This document shows, in pieces, positions 17,463 through 25,847 of a stretch of 64,000 nucleotides of DNA (position 1 is its first letter; each line of letters begins with the position of its first letter). A model generated the notes under the pieces. The model had not been told where the DNA came from, did no database searches, and worked only from the letters and a program-made list of their open reading frames with translations. Origin of the DNA: Lachnospiraceae bacterium (GTDB taxonomy: Bacteria; Bacillota; Clostridia; Lachnospirales; Lachnospiraceae); the NCBI GenBank assembly GCA_902363835.1, contig CABJBM010000027.1, forward strand, positions 17,404 through 81,403, written 5' to 3'. The position numbers and the translations under genes are program-made.

Positions 17463-18275
17463 TTAGTATTTAGAAATAATATTGGCTAAAATTGTAAAAA
17501 TATAAATATGGGCCGGATAAAAGGCATAAAAGAAATATTTCATTCCACGGCCCTTCTGTTTATTGTAAAACAGCATAAATGGTAAAGCAAATACCATGTA
17601 CCACTGAATGTTATCCAAAAACAGGCTTTTCACACCGGTCTCGGGGTTATAACCCATTGCAAAGATCAGAAGGCTGAGGAGAAAATAAAAGATACCAATT
17701 TTCTTTTTATCCTGGTTGCATAAATATAATCCAAGACCTAAAGCAACCAGCACAATACCGCCTTCACAGAATAAGAGGGAGGGAACAAAGAGCATTATCC
17801 CTCTTGCTATAAAGAATAAGCCGGGATTAGACATGGTCATAAAAATAATGATACTGCTGAAAACAGGAACGAGCATTAATAATATATATTGCAGAAATGG
17901 ACGATTCTCTTTCCTGCATATAGAAATCCGTTGAATACTGAATATGATCAGGCAGATTACAAACAGCGTGGAAAAAATATTATTTATAATAATTCCCCCA
18001 TTAGGCAGCGGGAAATACTGATTAATCAGATCATTGCCAAAGTTCATAAATACAAATCCAAACCATAAACGCATTAAATATTTTACCGGGTTTCTTGTGT
18101 ATCTCATGCCATTGGCTGTAGCAAAGATGAATAAAGGTGCTGATAATCTGCCCAGCATGTTAAACCACAGCGGAACCTGGAAAACACCTGTAAAAATATA
18201 GTGAATATGATCGAATACCATGAGCACCAAAGCAATTATTTTAATCTGAAAACTATTTAATCCTTTTTGTAACAT
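17463..18275 (-). CDS. TraX-like membrane acyltransferase
   Basis: A 270-residue polytopic membrane protein (about eight hydrophobic segments) that begins with the TraX signature region: IKIIALVLMVFDHIHYIF, then GRLSAPLFIFATANG. TraX of F plasmids acetylates pilin; chromosomal Firmicute homologues are uncharacterised and no conjugation gene is present here. It starts 16 bases upstream of the BceA gene and is the first gene of that transcription unit, behind the shared operator at 18343-18372. A role in modifying an envelope polymer during antibiotic-peptide stress is therefore plausible, but is inference. Confidence 0.8.
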   Translation of the reverse strand: MLQKGLNSFQIKIIALVLMVFDHIHYIFTGVFQVPLWFNMLGRLSAPLFIFATANGMRYTRNPVKYLMRLWFGFVFMNFGNDLINQYFPLPNGGIIINNIFSTLFVICLIIFSIQRISICRKENRPFLQYILLMLVPVFSSIIIFMTMSNPGLFFIARGIMLFVPSLLFCEGGIVLVALGLGLYLCNQDKKKIGIFYFLLSLLIFAMGYNPETGVKSLFLDNIQWYMVFALPFMLFYNKQKGRGMKYFFYAFYPAHIYIFTILANIISKY

Positions 18276-18309
18276 TTATGATCTCCTTTTCTATTTCTAA
18301 CTTATGTCT

Positions 18310-18372
18310 ATTATAATTCTATCTGTCCCTGCATAGCCATTGATTTTGCTTACAGGAAACGAACATTTTTGT
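18310..18372 (-). promoter_or_regulatory. Activator-type promoter of the TraX-BceAB unit
   Basis: On the minus strand a TATAAT (18310-18315) lacks a recognisable -35. Instead a 30-bp element (18343-18372) lies 27 bases upstream of the -10. Its plus-strand blocks are ATTTT, CTTAC and AAACGAACA. The same element occurs at the same distance from the -10 before the GT51 gene (19102-19131), with 24 of 30 positions identical. This is the pattern expected for a response-regulator binding site. Confidence 0.75.
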
Positions 18373-18408
18373 CACTTTTTATTATGCCGGGAAAACAGCT
18401 TGCGTCTA

Positions 18409-19038
18409 TTATACAGGAATCGCTTTGTAAACATTGGGATTGTACTTATTTGGACTTTTAATTGTCCATACAAGCGCCTTGATCTGCGTGTTTGTCAGGT
18501 CTAAAGGCTCAACACCGTAATAATGATTCGCCGCCTGTTTCAGTCCATAGCATCCTTCCCCGTAGTAAGCAATATTACAATAAAGCTCCAGTATTTCATC
18601 CTTTGTAAGATCTTTTTCAAGCTGAAAAACAACAAATAATTCTGCCACTTTCCGTTCATATTTCTTTTCAAAAGAAAAATACATATTTTTTGCCAGCTGC
18701 TGGGTGATGGTGCTCCCCCCTTGCACAAAGCTTCCTGCGATCAGATTGTTTGCCATAGCCCTTGCCATTGCAATGGGATCAAAGCCAAAATGATAGTAAA
18801 AACGTTTGTCTTCTGACTGCAACACCTGTTCTTTATATCCATCCGGTATCTCATCAAATGCAATATAACTGTTTTGCTGTTTAAGCTCCTCTACTTTATC
18901 CGGTACACTTATGGCTTCCGTCGCATTCCTATACATTTCATATCCGGCAGAAACTACAGGAGATATTTTTAAACTACCCATAAGGAAGCTGATGACAGCA
19001 AGTAACAATATACTGATACTAATTATTTTATTTTTCAT
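18409..19038 (-). CDS. Stand-alone GT51 peptidoglycan glycosyltransferase (MtgA/SgtB-like)
   Basis: A 209-residue protein: an N-terminal membrane anchor (about 4-22) followed by a GT51 transglycosylase domain. It has EDKRFYYHFG with catalytic Glu76, the QGGSTITQQLAKN block (106-118), RKVAE with the second Glu133, and ILELYCNIAYYG. The transpeptidase half of class A penicillin-binding proteins is absent, so it polymerises lipid II without cross-linking. The ATG at 19038 has AAGGAG 8 bases upstream; the upstream GTG is less likely. It has its own promoter with the operator shared with the BceAB unit, which places cell-wall polymerisation in the same stress response. Confidence 0.9.
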   Translation of the reverse strand: MKNKIISISILLLAVISFLMGSLKISPVVSAGYEMYRNATEAISVPDKVEELKQQNSYIAFDEIPDGYKEQVLQSEDKRFYYHFGFDPIAMARAMANNLIAGSFVQGGSTITQQLAKNMYFSFEKKYERKVAELFVVFQLEKDLTKDEILELYCNIAYYGEGCYGLKQAANHYYGVEPLDLTNTQIKALVWTIKSPNKYNPNVYKAIPV

Positions 19039-19069
19039 CAAAATCACTCCTTTCGTGGTTTGCTTCCTC

Positions 19070-19131
19070 AGTATAACAGGAGAAGAATCATGGAACCATA
19101 GATTTTACTTACGATAAACGAACAAATTTGT
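19070..19131 (-). promoter_or_regulatory. Activator-type promoter of the GT51 gene
   Basis: A minus-strand TATACT (19070-19075) has no clear -35; the 30-bp element at 19102-19131 lies 26 bases upstream of it. It is 24/30 identical to the element at 18343-18372. Spacing to the -10 differs by one base between the two promoters. Confidence 0.75.
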
Positions 19132-19137
19132 AAGATA

Positions 19138-19179
19138 AAAGGCTGTATACTCCCGCAAAGGGAACATACAGCCTTTTTT
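19138..19179 (-). terminator. Terminator after the VOC-family gene
   Basis: AAAGGCTGTAT (19138-19148) pairs with an ATACAGCCTTT arm ending near 19176, and T/A tracts lie on both sides, so it can stop transcription in either direction. It isolates the GT51 promoter from upstream read-through. Confidence 0.8.
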
Positions 19180-19274
19180 GTTGATGCACAACTTCGCTTG
19201 CAACGCATCGTGTATTATACGCTCTGTCAGCATTTCCGTGACACAACGATAAATTGAATTTAACGCCTCATTTT

Positions 19275-19742
19275 TTAGATCTGATTTATCTGTCTCCAGC
19301 TTTGCAGTTCCAGAATATTGCCTTCAGGGTCCCGTACATAAACAAATACCGCTTCTTTTCCGTTTGGGTATGCCGCAGTAACCAACTCTCCGACATTACT
19401 TCCTCCCTCCCTAATGGCTTCTGCTAAGGTTGCTTCCACATCATCCACTTCAAAAGCCATATGTGCAATTCCCGGGCGATTAATCTCCCAAAATATGGTT
19501 CCTTCCAGCACGTCGTATGAAAATATTTCCAGCGTTGGGTGATCTTGTGCGTATCCGGGCAAAAGAAGATGCTCTCCTGTAATATGCGCATTATTCAGTC
19601 CTGTTAACCTGTCTAACCATACCCCTTGCAGGTCACGTGTTTCATTGATGCTTTTGCAGTGAAACACCTTTTTATAAAAATCAATCAGTTTTTTTGCATC
19701 TTTAGCAATAATATTTGTGTGTACATAGCGAAACATGGCCAT
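19275..19742 (-). CDS. VOC-family metalloprotein (glyoxalase / bleomycin-resistance fold)
   Basis: A 155-residue cytoplasmic protein with the two paired beta-alpha-beta-beta-beta units of the VOC superfamily. Candidate metal ligands are His9 (FRYVHTNI), the His in GIAHMAFEVDD and the Glu in GNILELQSW. AGAGGGGG lies just before the start. It stands between the kinase gene and the GT51 gene with its own terminator. Whether it detoxifies an electrophile, is a dioxygenase-like enzyme or binds an antibiotic cannot be told from sequence. Confidence 0.8.
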   Translation of the reverse strand: MAMFRYVHTNIIAKDAKKLIDFYKKVFHCKSINETRDLQGVWLDRLTGLNNAHITGEHLLLPGYAQDHPTLEIFSYDVLEGTIFWEINRPGIAHMAFEVDDVEATLAEAIREGGSNVGELVTAAYPNGKEAVFVYVRDPEGNILELQSWRQINQI

Positions 19743-19990
19743 TAATCCCCCTCTTGCGTTTTATAATTAATAATTTTCTGTATATCTCTGCTTTAAATTC
19801 AATTATACAGTACATGTTTCAAATCCACAATTTTTTCCTGTGCTTCGAAATTTTTTTCGGTTTTTGTTAAAAAGTTCACAGAGAAACAACCTTGTGACTA
19901 AAGATAAAACAACAAGCAGGACAAGTGTATTGCCGCTTAAATCTTTTGTCTAAAGAAGAAAAGGCTCCGCTTATTTTAGAGAGGAACCCT

Positions 19991-21001
19991 TTACTGTAAG
20001 AATGACTGTCTGTCTTTTGGAAATGTTATTTTAATTGTTGTACCGTTACCCGCAGATGACTGAACCTCTAAACCAAGATACATCTTATTACAAAGTTCTT
20101 TGCAAAGGTACAGGCCGATCCCCGTAGATTTGGCGAAAGCTCTTCCGTTTTCTCCCGTAAATCCCTTTTCAAACACTCTTCCAAGGTCGCCTTCTGAAAT
20201 TCCAATTCCGTTATCCCGGATAAAAAGAATAATATTCTCCTGGTTTTCTGAAGCCGAAAACCATAAGGTCAAAGCATCCTTTTTATATTTGATACTATTT
20301 GCAATAATCTGCCCAATAATGAAATCAAGCCACTTTTCATCGGCATAAACCCTGTGATCAAGATTGTCCAGTTTCACCTGTGCACCGCAGCCTATGAGCT
20401 GTTTTGAATGTTTCTTTACGGCAGCCTTTACTAAACTGTCAAGAGAAAGCCTTCTGATGCTGTAGTCAGACGCTACGTTTTTGCTCCGGGCATAATAAAG
20501 GGCCTGTTCGATATAAGAATCCACCCGTACAGTTTCTTCGGATATTTTCTTTGTTATGTCATTGCGGTTATTTTGGCAGATTAAATCGATGCAGGAAATA
20601 GGGATCTTTATCTCGTGAATCCATGTTTCAATATATTCCCGGTATTCATCCTGGGATATTTTATAGGAAGCAATTTCATCGTTCATTGCTTTTGTAACAT
20701 GTTTCAGAATTTCACATAGAACTTCAGCTTCGGCAAAATTAGGCTCTTCTAACAGGGAAGCGATATACTGCTTTTGCTCCATTGACTCCAGCGTTTTATA
20801 TAATCTGTTATAATATCTGCTGCGTACCAGGTATTCGTAAGCCAGTGCAATGAAAGAGGTTATGACAATGGTGGTACAAATAAGTATTATAGCATAACGG
20901 CTGATATGGTAGACATCTAACAGCAAAGCCACAAAAACAATGATAAAGCTTTGCGCCAATAAAAACATAATCTTATCTTTTAAAAAGCTTGAAACCTTCA
21001 T
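19991..21001 (-). CDS. BceS-type intramembrane-sensing histidine kinase
   Basis: A 336-residue kinase with two closely spaced transmembrane helices (about 12-32 and 36-56) and almost no extracellular loop, the hallmark of kinases that sense through a BceAB partner. The phosphoacceptor is His129 in ETWIHEIKIP. An HATPase_c domain follows (IIANSIKYKKD, IRDNGIGI, STGIGLYLCKEL). Its start overlaps the response-regulator stop by 4 bases. Terminal member of the regulator-kinase operon. Confidence 0.92.
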   Translation of the reverse strand: MKVSSFLKDKIMFLLAQSFIIVFVALLLDVYHISRYAIILICTTIVITSFIALAYEYLVRSRYYNRLYKTLESMEQKQYIASLLEEPNFAEAEVLCEILKHVTKAMNDEIASYKISQDEYREYIETWIHEIKIPISCIDLICQNNRNDITKKISEETVRVDSYIEQALYYARSKNVASDYSIRRLSLDSLVKAAVKKHSKQLIGCGAQVKLDNLDHRVYADEKWLDFIIGQIIANSIKYKKDALTLWFSASENQENIILFIRDNGIGISEGDLGRVFEKGFTGENGRAFAKSTGIGLYLCKELCNKMYLGLEVQSSAGNGTTIKITFPKDRQSFLQ

Positions 21002-21660
21002 ATCATATACCCCTGGCCGCGCTTCGTCTTTATAAAATCTGCCGCACCGATTTCTTCCAGTTTTTTACGCAGACGGTTGACATTCACTGTCAGTGTATTA
21101 TCATCAACGAATTCGTCCGACTGCCAAAGCTCATCCATCAATTCATCCCGTGAAATGATGCTGTTTGCATTCTGCATTAAAACAGAGAGGATACGCAGTT
21201 CATTTTTAGTGAGCTCGGCCTCCTTGTTTTCGTAATATACTGTGCTTTTTGCCATTGATAATGTTAAGCCTTTATATTCTGCTTCTGATGAAAAACTTTT
21301 CTGATTGGTGCGTTTGAGTATGGCTCCGATCCTGGCAAGCAAGATCTGAATATTATAGGGTTTTGTTATGAAATCGTCTGCGCCCAGGTTCATGCTCATC
21401 AGTTCATCCATATCATTGTTTCGGCTCGTCACAACCATAATTGGCACATCTGATCTCTTGCGGATTTCCCGGCATACGTGATATCCATCATAATAAGGCA
21501 GATTGATATCAAGTAAAATCAAATCTGCATTTGAATCCGTTGCTTTCGATATTATATTTTTAAAGTCATCACTTGTTTCACAAGAATAATTATAGCTTTC
21601 AAGCAGCGAAATCAATTCTGTTCTCAAAACCACATCGTCTTCAATGATAAACAGTTTCAA
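20998..21660 (-). CDS. BceR-type response regulator, OmpR family
   Basis: A 220-residue regulator. The receiver domain has IIEDD and phosphoacceptor Asp51 (LLDINLP), with Lys in TKPYN. A winged-helix DNA-binding domain of the OmpR type follows (NELRILSVLMQN, DDNTLTVNVNRLRKKL). The open frame extends six codons upstream, but those codons contain the ribosome site GGGAGGT itself, so translation most likely starts at the TTG at 21660. It is the probable activator of the two promoters that carry the shared 30-bp element. Confidence 0.92.
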   Translation of the reverse strand: MKLFIIEDDVVLRTELISLLESYNYSCETSDDFKNIISKATDSNADLILLDINLPYYDGYHVCREIRKRSDVPIMVVTSRNNDMDELMSMNLGADDFITKPYNIQILLARIGAILKRTNQKSFSSEAEYKGLTLSMAKSTVYYENKEAELTKNELRILSVLMQNANSIISRDELMDELWQSDEFVDDNTLTVNVNRLRKKLEEIGAADFIKTKRGQGYMI

Positions 21661-21707
21661 ATTGAATTTACCTCCCAAATTCCTATTGCCGTATTACAGT
21701 TAATAAT

Positions 21708-21746
21708 AAAGCCTGAAAGATATCATCTTGATATCTTTCAGGCTTT
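21708..21746. terminator. Symmetrical hairpin upstream of the response-regulator gene
   Basis: AAAGCCTGAAAGATAT (21708-21723) and its perfect complement (21731-21746) form a 16-bp stem with a 7-base loop, with A/T tracts on both sides. It lies 48 bases upstream of the regulator start, so on the minus strand it may act as an attenuator in the regulator's leader or as a terminator for something now lost. Confidence 0.7.
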
Positions 21747-22111
21747 TATCCTTCCACACCGCAATTATAAAGCTGTGAGTTCTCTCTTAGTCATAAACCG
21801 GTTAAAAATGCGGAATCCTAGAAAACCTTATTGTTTGCTTATTATAAGACAATATTCTTTTAAACTGGTTATTATTATACATTTTATTGATCCATTCGTC
21901 AATATTCTTTGTTTGGATTCTGACAAAGAACTCTTCCAGGCTTTAAAATGGTCCCATAGGGATATCAGACTATGATCCGACGCTTAATATCCTATAATTC
22001 CAGTCATCAAAAGCTGATTTCATGGAAAAACCAACTTTTCCTTCTGTCTTCTTCAAGGATTAATTCCACCTAATATAAGTACAAGTTATGTTATATATAA
22101 AAAGCATTAAG
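21747..22111. other. Intergenic region with possible decayed coding sequence
   Basis: No intact gene is visible. On the minus strand, about 21818-21965, a frame reads PMGPF, stop, then SLEEFFVRIQTKNIDEWINK, and ends after about 50 more bases. Its composition looks protein-like, but it has no start and I do not recognise it. It may be a worn gene remnant. Confidence 0.25.
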
Positions 22112-22140
22112 TTTACCAATATCAATTATCATGCTATAAT
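22112..22140 (+). promoter_or_regulatory. Promoter of the CofE-like gene
   Basis: TTTACC (22112-22117), a 17-base spacer and a perfect TATAAT (22135-22140) lie 55 bases before the start codon. Confidence 0.6.
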
Positions 22141-22194
22141 AAATTGAATTAAAAAACACCCCATCAGCATTTGTCATGGGTTTAAAGGAGAATA

Positions 22195-23391
22195 ATGCAT
22201 ATGGAGAGATTAATAGGTACTGTTTCAAGAGGTGTACGTGCCCCGATTATCCGACAGGGAGACGATATTGTAGAAATAGTTATCTCAAGTGTACTTGATG
22301 CAGCAAAAAATGAAAATTTTGAATTAAATGACCGGGACGTTATCGCTGCTACCGAGGCCATTGTTGCCCGCGCTCAGGGAAATTATGCTACTGTTGACCA
22401 AATTGCCGCTGATATAAAAAACAAATTCGGTAATGAGACCATTGGTATTGTATTCCCTATTTTAAGCCGCAACCGTTTTTCCATTTGTCTTAAGGGCATT
22501 GCAAGAGGCGCTAAAAAGATCGTATTAATGTTAAGCTATCCTTCTGATGAAGTAGGCAATCACTTAATCGATCTTGATGCTTTGGACGAAAAGGGCATTA
22601 ATCCCTGGACTGATATTTTAACAGAGGCACAATACCGTGAGCTTTTTGGCTACCGTAAGCACACATTTACCGGAGTTGACTATATTGAATATTACAAGGA
22701 ACTTATCCAGAAAGAAGGCTGCGAAGTAGAAGTTATTCTTGCAAATGACTGCCGTACAATTTTAAATTATACAAAGCATGTTCTCAGCTGCGATATTCAT
22801 ACCCGTTTTAGAACGAAACGTTTATTAAAGGCTGCCGGTGCAGAGGCTGTGTATGGTCTGGACAACATCTTGGCTGCTTCCGTTAATGAAAGCGGATATA
22901 ATGAAAATTACGGTTTGCTTGGCAGCAATAAAGCTACCGAAGACACGGTCAAGCTATTCCCCCGGAATTGCGAGCCAATTGTTAAAAACATTCAGGATGG
23001 CATTCTTGAAAAGACCGGAAAACATGTTGAAGTCATGATTTATGGTGACGGCGCTTTCAAAGATCCTATGGGTAAAATTTGGGAATTGGCAGATCCGGTG
23101 GTTTCTCCTGCATACACAGAAGGTCTGGAAGGCCAGCCAAATGAAGTGAAATTAAAGTATCTTGCTGATAATAATTTTGCCGATTTAAAAGGGGCGGAAC
23201 TAAAAGCTGCTATTTCCAATTATATTCAAAGTAAAGAGAACAATTTAGTCGGAAGCATGGTATCCCAGGGAACTACTCCCCGGCGATTAACTGACTTGAT
23301 CGGCTCCCTCTGCGACCTTACTTCAGGCAGCGGTGATAAAGGAACACCTATTGTTTTAGTACAAGGCTATTTCGATAATTACACAAAGTAA
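22195..23391 (+). CDS. Coenzyme F420-0:gamma-glutamyl ligase (CofE)-like protein
   Basis: A 398-residue cytoplasmic protein. The N-terminal half has features of the F420_ligase fold: RGVRAPIIRQGDDI, DRDVIAATEAIVARAQGNYAT and the GIVFPILSRNRF block. CofE enzymes of methanogens are about 250 residues, so this longer clostridial form has extra C-terminal sequence (TPRRLTDLIGSLCDLTSGSGDKGTP). No other F420 gene is seen here and F420 is not expected in Lachnospiraceae, so it probably ligates glutamate or another amino acid to a different acceptor. Two start codons (22195, 22201) follow AAAGGAG; the second has the better spacing. It is monocistronic with its own promoter and terminator. Confidence 0.75.
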   Translation: MHMERLIGTVSRGVRAPIIRQGDDIVEIVISSVLDAAKNENFELNDRDVIAATEAIVARAQGNYATVDQIAADIKNKFGNETIGIVFPILSRNRFSICLKGIARGAKKIVLMLSYPSDEVGNHLIDLDALDEKGINPWTDILTEAQYRELFGYRKHTFTGVDYIEYYKELIQKEGCEVEVILANDCRTILNYTKHVLSCDIHTRFRTKRLLKAAGAEAVYGLDNILAASVNESGYNENYGLLGSNKATEDTVKLFPRNCEPIVKNIQDGILEKTGKHVEVMIYGDGAFKDPMGKIWELADPVVSPAYTEGLEGQPNEVKLKYLADNNFADLKGAELKAAISNYIQSKENNLVGSMVSQGTTPRRLTDLIGSLCDLTSGSGDKGTPIVLVQGYFDNYTK

Positions 23392-23418
23392 ATTCATATG
23401 CATGATTGATTCGAGAGC

Positions 23419-23452
23419 AAAACGGCAATGGCTTAAAGCCACTGCCGTTTTT
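23419..23452 (+). terminator. Terminator of the CofE-like gene
   Basis: AAAACGGCAATGGC (23419-23432) pairs with GCCACTGCCGTTTTT (23438-23452), with one bulge and a T tail; the opposite strand also has a T tract for the convergent gene. Confidence 0.85.
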
Positions 23453-23476
23453 ATTATAAGCCTCTTTTGTAAAGAA

Positions 23477-23965
23477 TCATTGTTGTTTTGCTTTGATAAA
23501 TTCTATTGATTCCTTACCGGTTATGTGTTCAACATCAATTGCAGCTATGTAAGCCTGTGTGCATCTGGCGATTTCCCTGTGCCTTTCATCTTCAGGCTGA
23601 TCTCCTGAATACTTTTCTACCATGGCCTCAAATGCTTCCAGCCGTTCATCACCCTCCACAATTCTGGCTTTACCAAAAGCGATCACACTGCGAAAGTGAG
23701 AAGTATATTCCTCACTTACAATGGTATCTTCATCAACTACGGAAAAAGATACTTTTGGATATTTGGTGATGGCATCAATTTTATGTCCGGATTTTGCTGA
23801 ATGAAAATAGATTTTCCCATTGAAATATACATAACTCAGGGGAACAGCATAGGGGTAATCTTCATCTCCCAAACATGCCAAAATTCCATTTGTGCATCTG
23901 TCCATTACGGCTTTTGTCTCTTCAGGGGATAATAATTGTTTATTTCTTCTCATTTCTCTAAACAT
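23477..23965 (-). CDS. Pyridoxamine 5'-phosphate oxidase-like flavin-binding protein (NimA type)
   Basis: A 162-residue split-barrel protein. It has MFREMRRNKQLL, the NGILACLGDEDYPYAVPLSYVYFNGKIYFHSA block typical of NimA-like FMN- or F420-binding proteins, and a C-terminal AYIAAIDVEHITGKESIE. Such proteins reduce nitro compounds or bind flavin or heme. The open frame begins ten codons earlier, but GAGAGGAG six bases before the ATG at 23965 favours the shorter form. It is convergent with the CofE-like gene. Confidence 0.8.
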   Translation of the reverse strand: MFREMRRNKQLLSPEETKAVMDRCTNGILACLGDEDYPYAVPLSYVYFNGKIYFHSAKSGHKIDAITKYPKVSFSVVDEDTIVSEEYTSHFRSVIAFGKARIVEGDERLEAFEAMVEKYSGDQPEDERHREIARCTQAYIAAIDVEHITGKESIEFIKAKQQ

Positions 23966-24135
23966 TTCGTACTCCTCTCTTTCCTTGAAACACATTGCTG
24001 CAAACTAGCATAATTTAATTATACCAAAAGCAGTCAATAGTCTGATCGGTCTGCATATCACTTAATTTGGGATCTTATCGCGGCAAAATAATCAGCGGCT
24101 TCTATAAAAAGAGCTTTATTGCAATACAGCAGCCA

Positions 24136-24975
24136 TTAACTCTCAATCCACGAAAAAACGTACTGCATTTGTTCCGGACTTTGGATTTCGGGGTTTACAA
24201 GCTTTTTAAAGGTTCCCGGCAATCCCTTTTCCAATGCGGCCAAATGGAAATGGCAGGTTGCTATGCCCAGATCAACCCTTTGAAGATCCGTTTTTGCATT
24301 GTCACTTTTTAGGCTTCTTGCCAGATAAAAATGATACGCGTCTTTATCCTTCACAATTCTCCACGGCTGCTTATTGACAGCAGAAGGAGCCAGCCGCAGC
24401 ATTTCCAGGGGAAAGGCAAACTCCCCTGCTTCGGCCTTTGTCAAAGGTTGGGAGAAATCCTCTTTGAAAAACAGTTCGCTCCATTCTTTTCTCTGGTCTG
24501 ACTTTGACGCCCACCTCATTACCGATTCCAGGGTTCTCTTTTTGCCTGTAGGATAGCCTATAGGGGAAATACAGGGGAAAAGGTCTCCCTCTTTCAGATT
24601 CATGGCGGCGGCAAAACCGCTGCGGTTAAAGGTCCCTCCAAGCCAGCAGGTACCAAGCCCAAGAGATGTTGCGTACAGAACCAGTTTTTCAAAGGAATAT
24701 CCCAGCGCTTCCAAGGCCAATTCACCGTCAGACACCGATGCGCCAATATAATTCCCGGCGCCTTTGATGACCCCATAAGTTCCCAGCTTTTCTCCATCGG
24801 ATGATGCAGCCTTTTCCAAAAGACGAAAGGTAACGTCTATGGAAAAAGGATTAGACAGGTTTGCAATGTAGGTGTTGATTCGATCCTTTTCATTTTTTGA
24901 AAGACCACGGTTCTCATAAGTCCGGATACTGCTGCGAGCCTTAACTGTTTTTTCCACAGGGAAATCCATTTTCAT
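24136..24975 (-). CDS. Nitroreductase-family protein, TM1586-like double-domain form
   Basis: A 279-residue FMN-dependent oxidoreductase. It has the N-terminal RSSIRTYENRGLS arginine-rich FMN contact, the LYATSLGLGTCWLGGTFNRSGFA block (about 115-137) and SAVNKQPWRIVKD (about 195-208). It is longer than the usual nitroreductase (about 200) because the fold is internally duplicated. It is the last gene of the MarR-led operon, 18 bases after the monooxygenase gene. The substrate (quinone, nitroaromatic, enone) is not defined. Confidence 0.82.
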   Translation of the reverse strand: MKMDFPVEKTVKARSSIRTYENRGLSKNEKDRINTYIANLSNPFSIDVTFRLLEKAASSDGEKLGTYGVIKGAGNYIGASVSDGELALEALGYSFEKLVLYATSLGLGTCWLGGTFNRSGFAAAMNLKEGDLFPCISPIGYPTGKKRTLESVMRWASKSDQRKEWSELFFKEDFSQPLTKAEAGEFAFPLEMLRLAPSAVNKQPWRIVKDKDAYHFYLARSLKSDNAKTDLQRVDLGIATCHFHLAALEKGLPGTFKKLVNPEIQSPEQMQYVFSWIES

Positions 24976-24993
24976 ATTTTACTGCTCCTTTCC

Positions 24994-25284
24994 TCAGGCT
25001 AATGTCTTATAAAGATTGATTTTACCGGGTTTTTCCACCAGGTCTGCAAACAAAGCGACAGCTTCCTTAAAATGCTTTGCCTCCATATGTTTGTTCAGGG
25101 ATTCCTGATCTTCCCACTCCTCAAGCATTGTCAACAGCCGGGGGGTTTTTACATCCTGCAGCAGCTCATAACGGAGGCAGCCAAGGTCCTTCTGCCGGGT
25201 ATCCTGTACAAGCTGCTGTGCTGCTGAAATAAATTCATCTAACTTTTCTTCTTTAACGAAATTCATTGCAACGACTTTTATCAT
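24994..25284 (-). CDS. ABM-domain protein (putative quinol monooxygenase, YgiN-like)
   Basis: A 96-residue single-domain dimeric alpha-beta barrel protein, MIKVVAMNFVKEEKLDEF... with LLTMLEEWEDQESLNKHMEAKHF, typical of the antibiotic-biosynthesis monooxygenase family. Members act on quinols or other reduced aromatics without cofactor. It lies between two nitroreductase genes in the same direction, which supports a quinone or electrophile detoxification operon. Confidence 0.82.
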   Translation of the reverse strand: MIKVVAMNFVKEEKLDEFISAAQQLVQDTRQKDLGCLRYELLQDVKTPRLLTMLEEWEDQESLNKHMEAKHFKEAVALFADLVEKPGKINLYKTLA

Positions 25285-25308
25285 TGTTTATAAACTCTCC
25301 TTTGCTGT

Positions 25309-25821
25309 TTATTTCCAGTTTTCGTAATGTACCCGATCTGCCTTATAGCGGTCAACAAATTCATTTTGCTGTTCATCAGGATAACCTATGGAAATCAATG
25401 CAAAAGGTCTGATATGAGCCGGAAGCTCAAACAAGCGGCTTACATTTTCTGCAACAGCATTGGATGTGGCAACACCAAGCCATACGCCTCCAAGCCCTAA
25501 ATGAACCGCTTCCAGCAATATATTTTGTGTTGCGGCACTCATGTCCTGTTCCCATGCGGTGGGCACTTTCAGTTCTTTATCATTGGCCAGCAAAACAAAG
25601 GTTACAGCAGAATTTGCAGCCAGTTTTGCATAAGGAGAGGTTTCAGCAATTTGAGCCAATTTTTCTTTATCCTGTACCACAATGAATTCCCAAGGCTGCT
25701 GATTGGCAGCCGATGGAGCCTGCATGGCCGCCCGGAGCAGCTTATCAATTTTTTCAGGTTCCACATTCTGAGCTTTAAACTTTCTAATGCTTCTTCTGGT
25801 GAAAATTTCGTTCATAGACAT
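25309..25821 (-). CDS. Nitroreductase-family protein
   Basis: A 170-residue FMN enzyme of the usual length: MNEIFTRRSIRKFKAQNVE, AAMQAPSAANQQPWEFIVVQD (about 32-52), AVHLGLGGVWLGVAT and the C-terminal ISIGYPDEQQ. First enzyme gene after the MarR-type regulator and 24 bases upstream of the monooxygenase gene. Expected to reduce nitro compounds or quinones with NAD(P)H. Confidence 0.87.
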   Translation of the reverse strand: MSMNEIFTRRSIRKFKAQNVEPEKIDKLLRAAMQAPSAANQQPWEFIVVQDKEKLAQIAETSPYAKLAANSAVTFVLLANDKELKVPTAWEQDMSAATQNILLEAVHLGLGGVWLGVATSNAVAENVSRLFELPAHIRPFALISIGYPDEQQNEFVDRYKADRVHYENWK

Positions 25822-25847
25822 GACCTCCTAAATCATAATTTCTTATT

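Noticed and set aside
17463..18275. TraX-like gene as evidence of a conjugative element
   Set aside because: No relaxase, type IV secretion or integrase gene is near, and the gene is embedded in the Bce-type unit.
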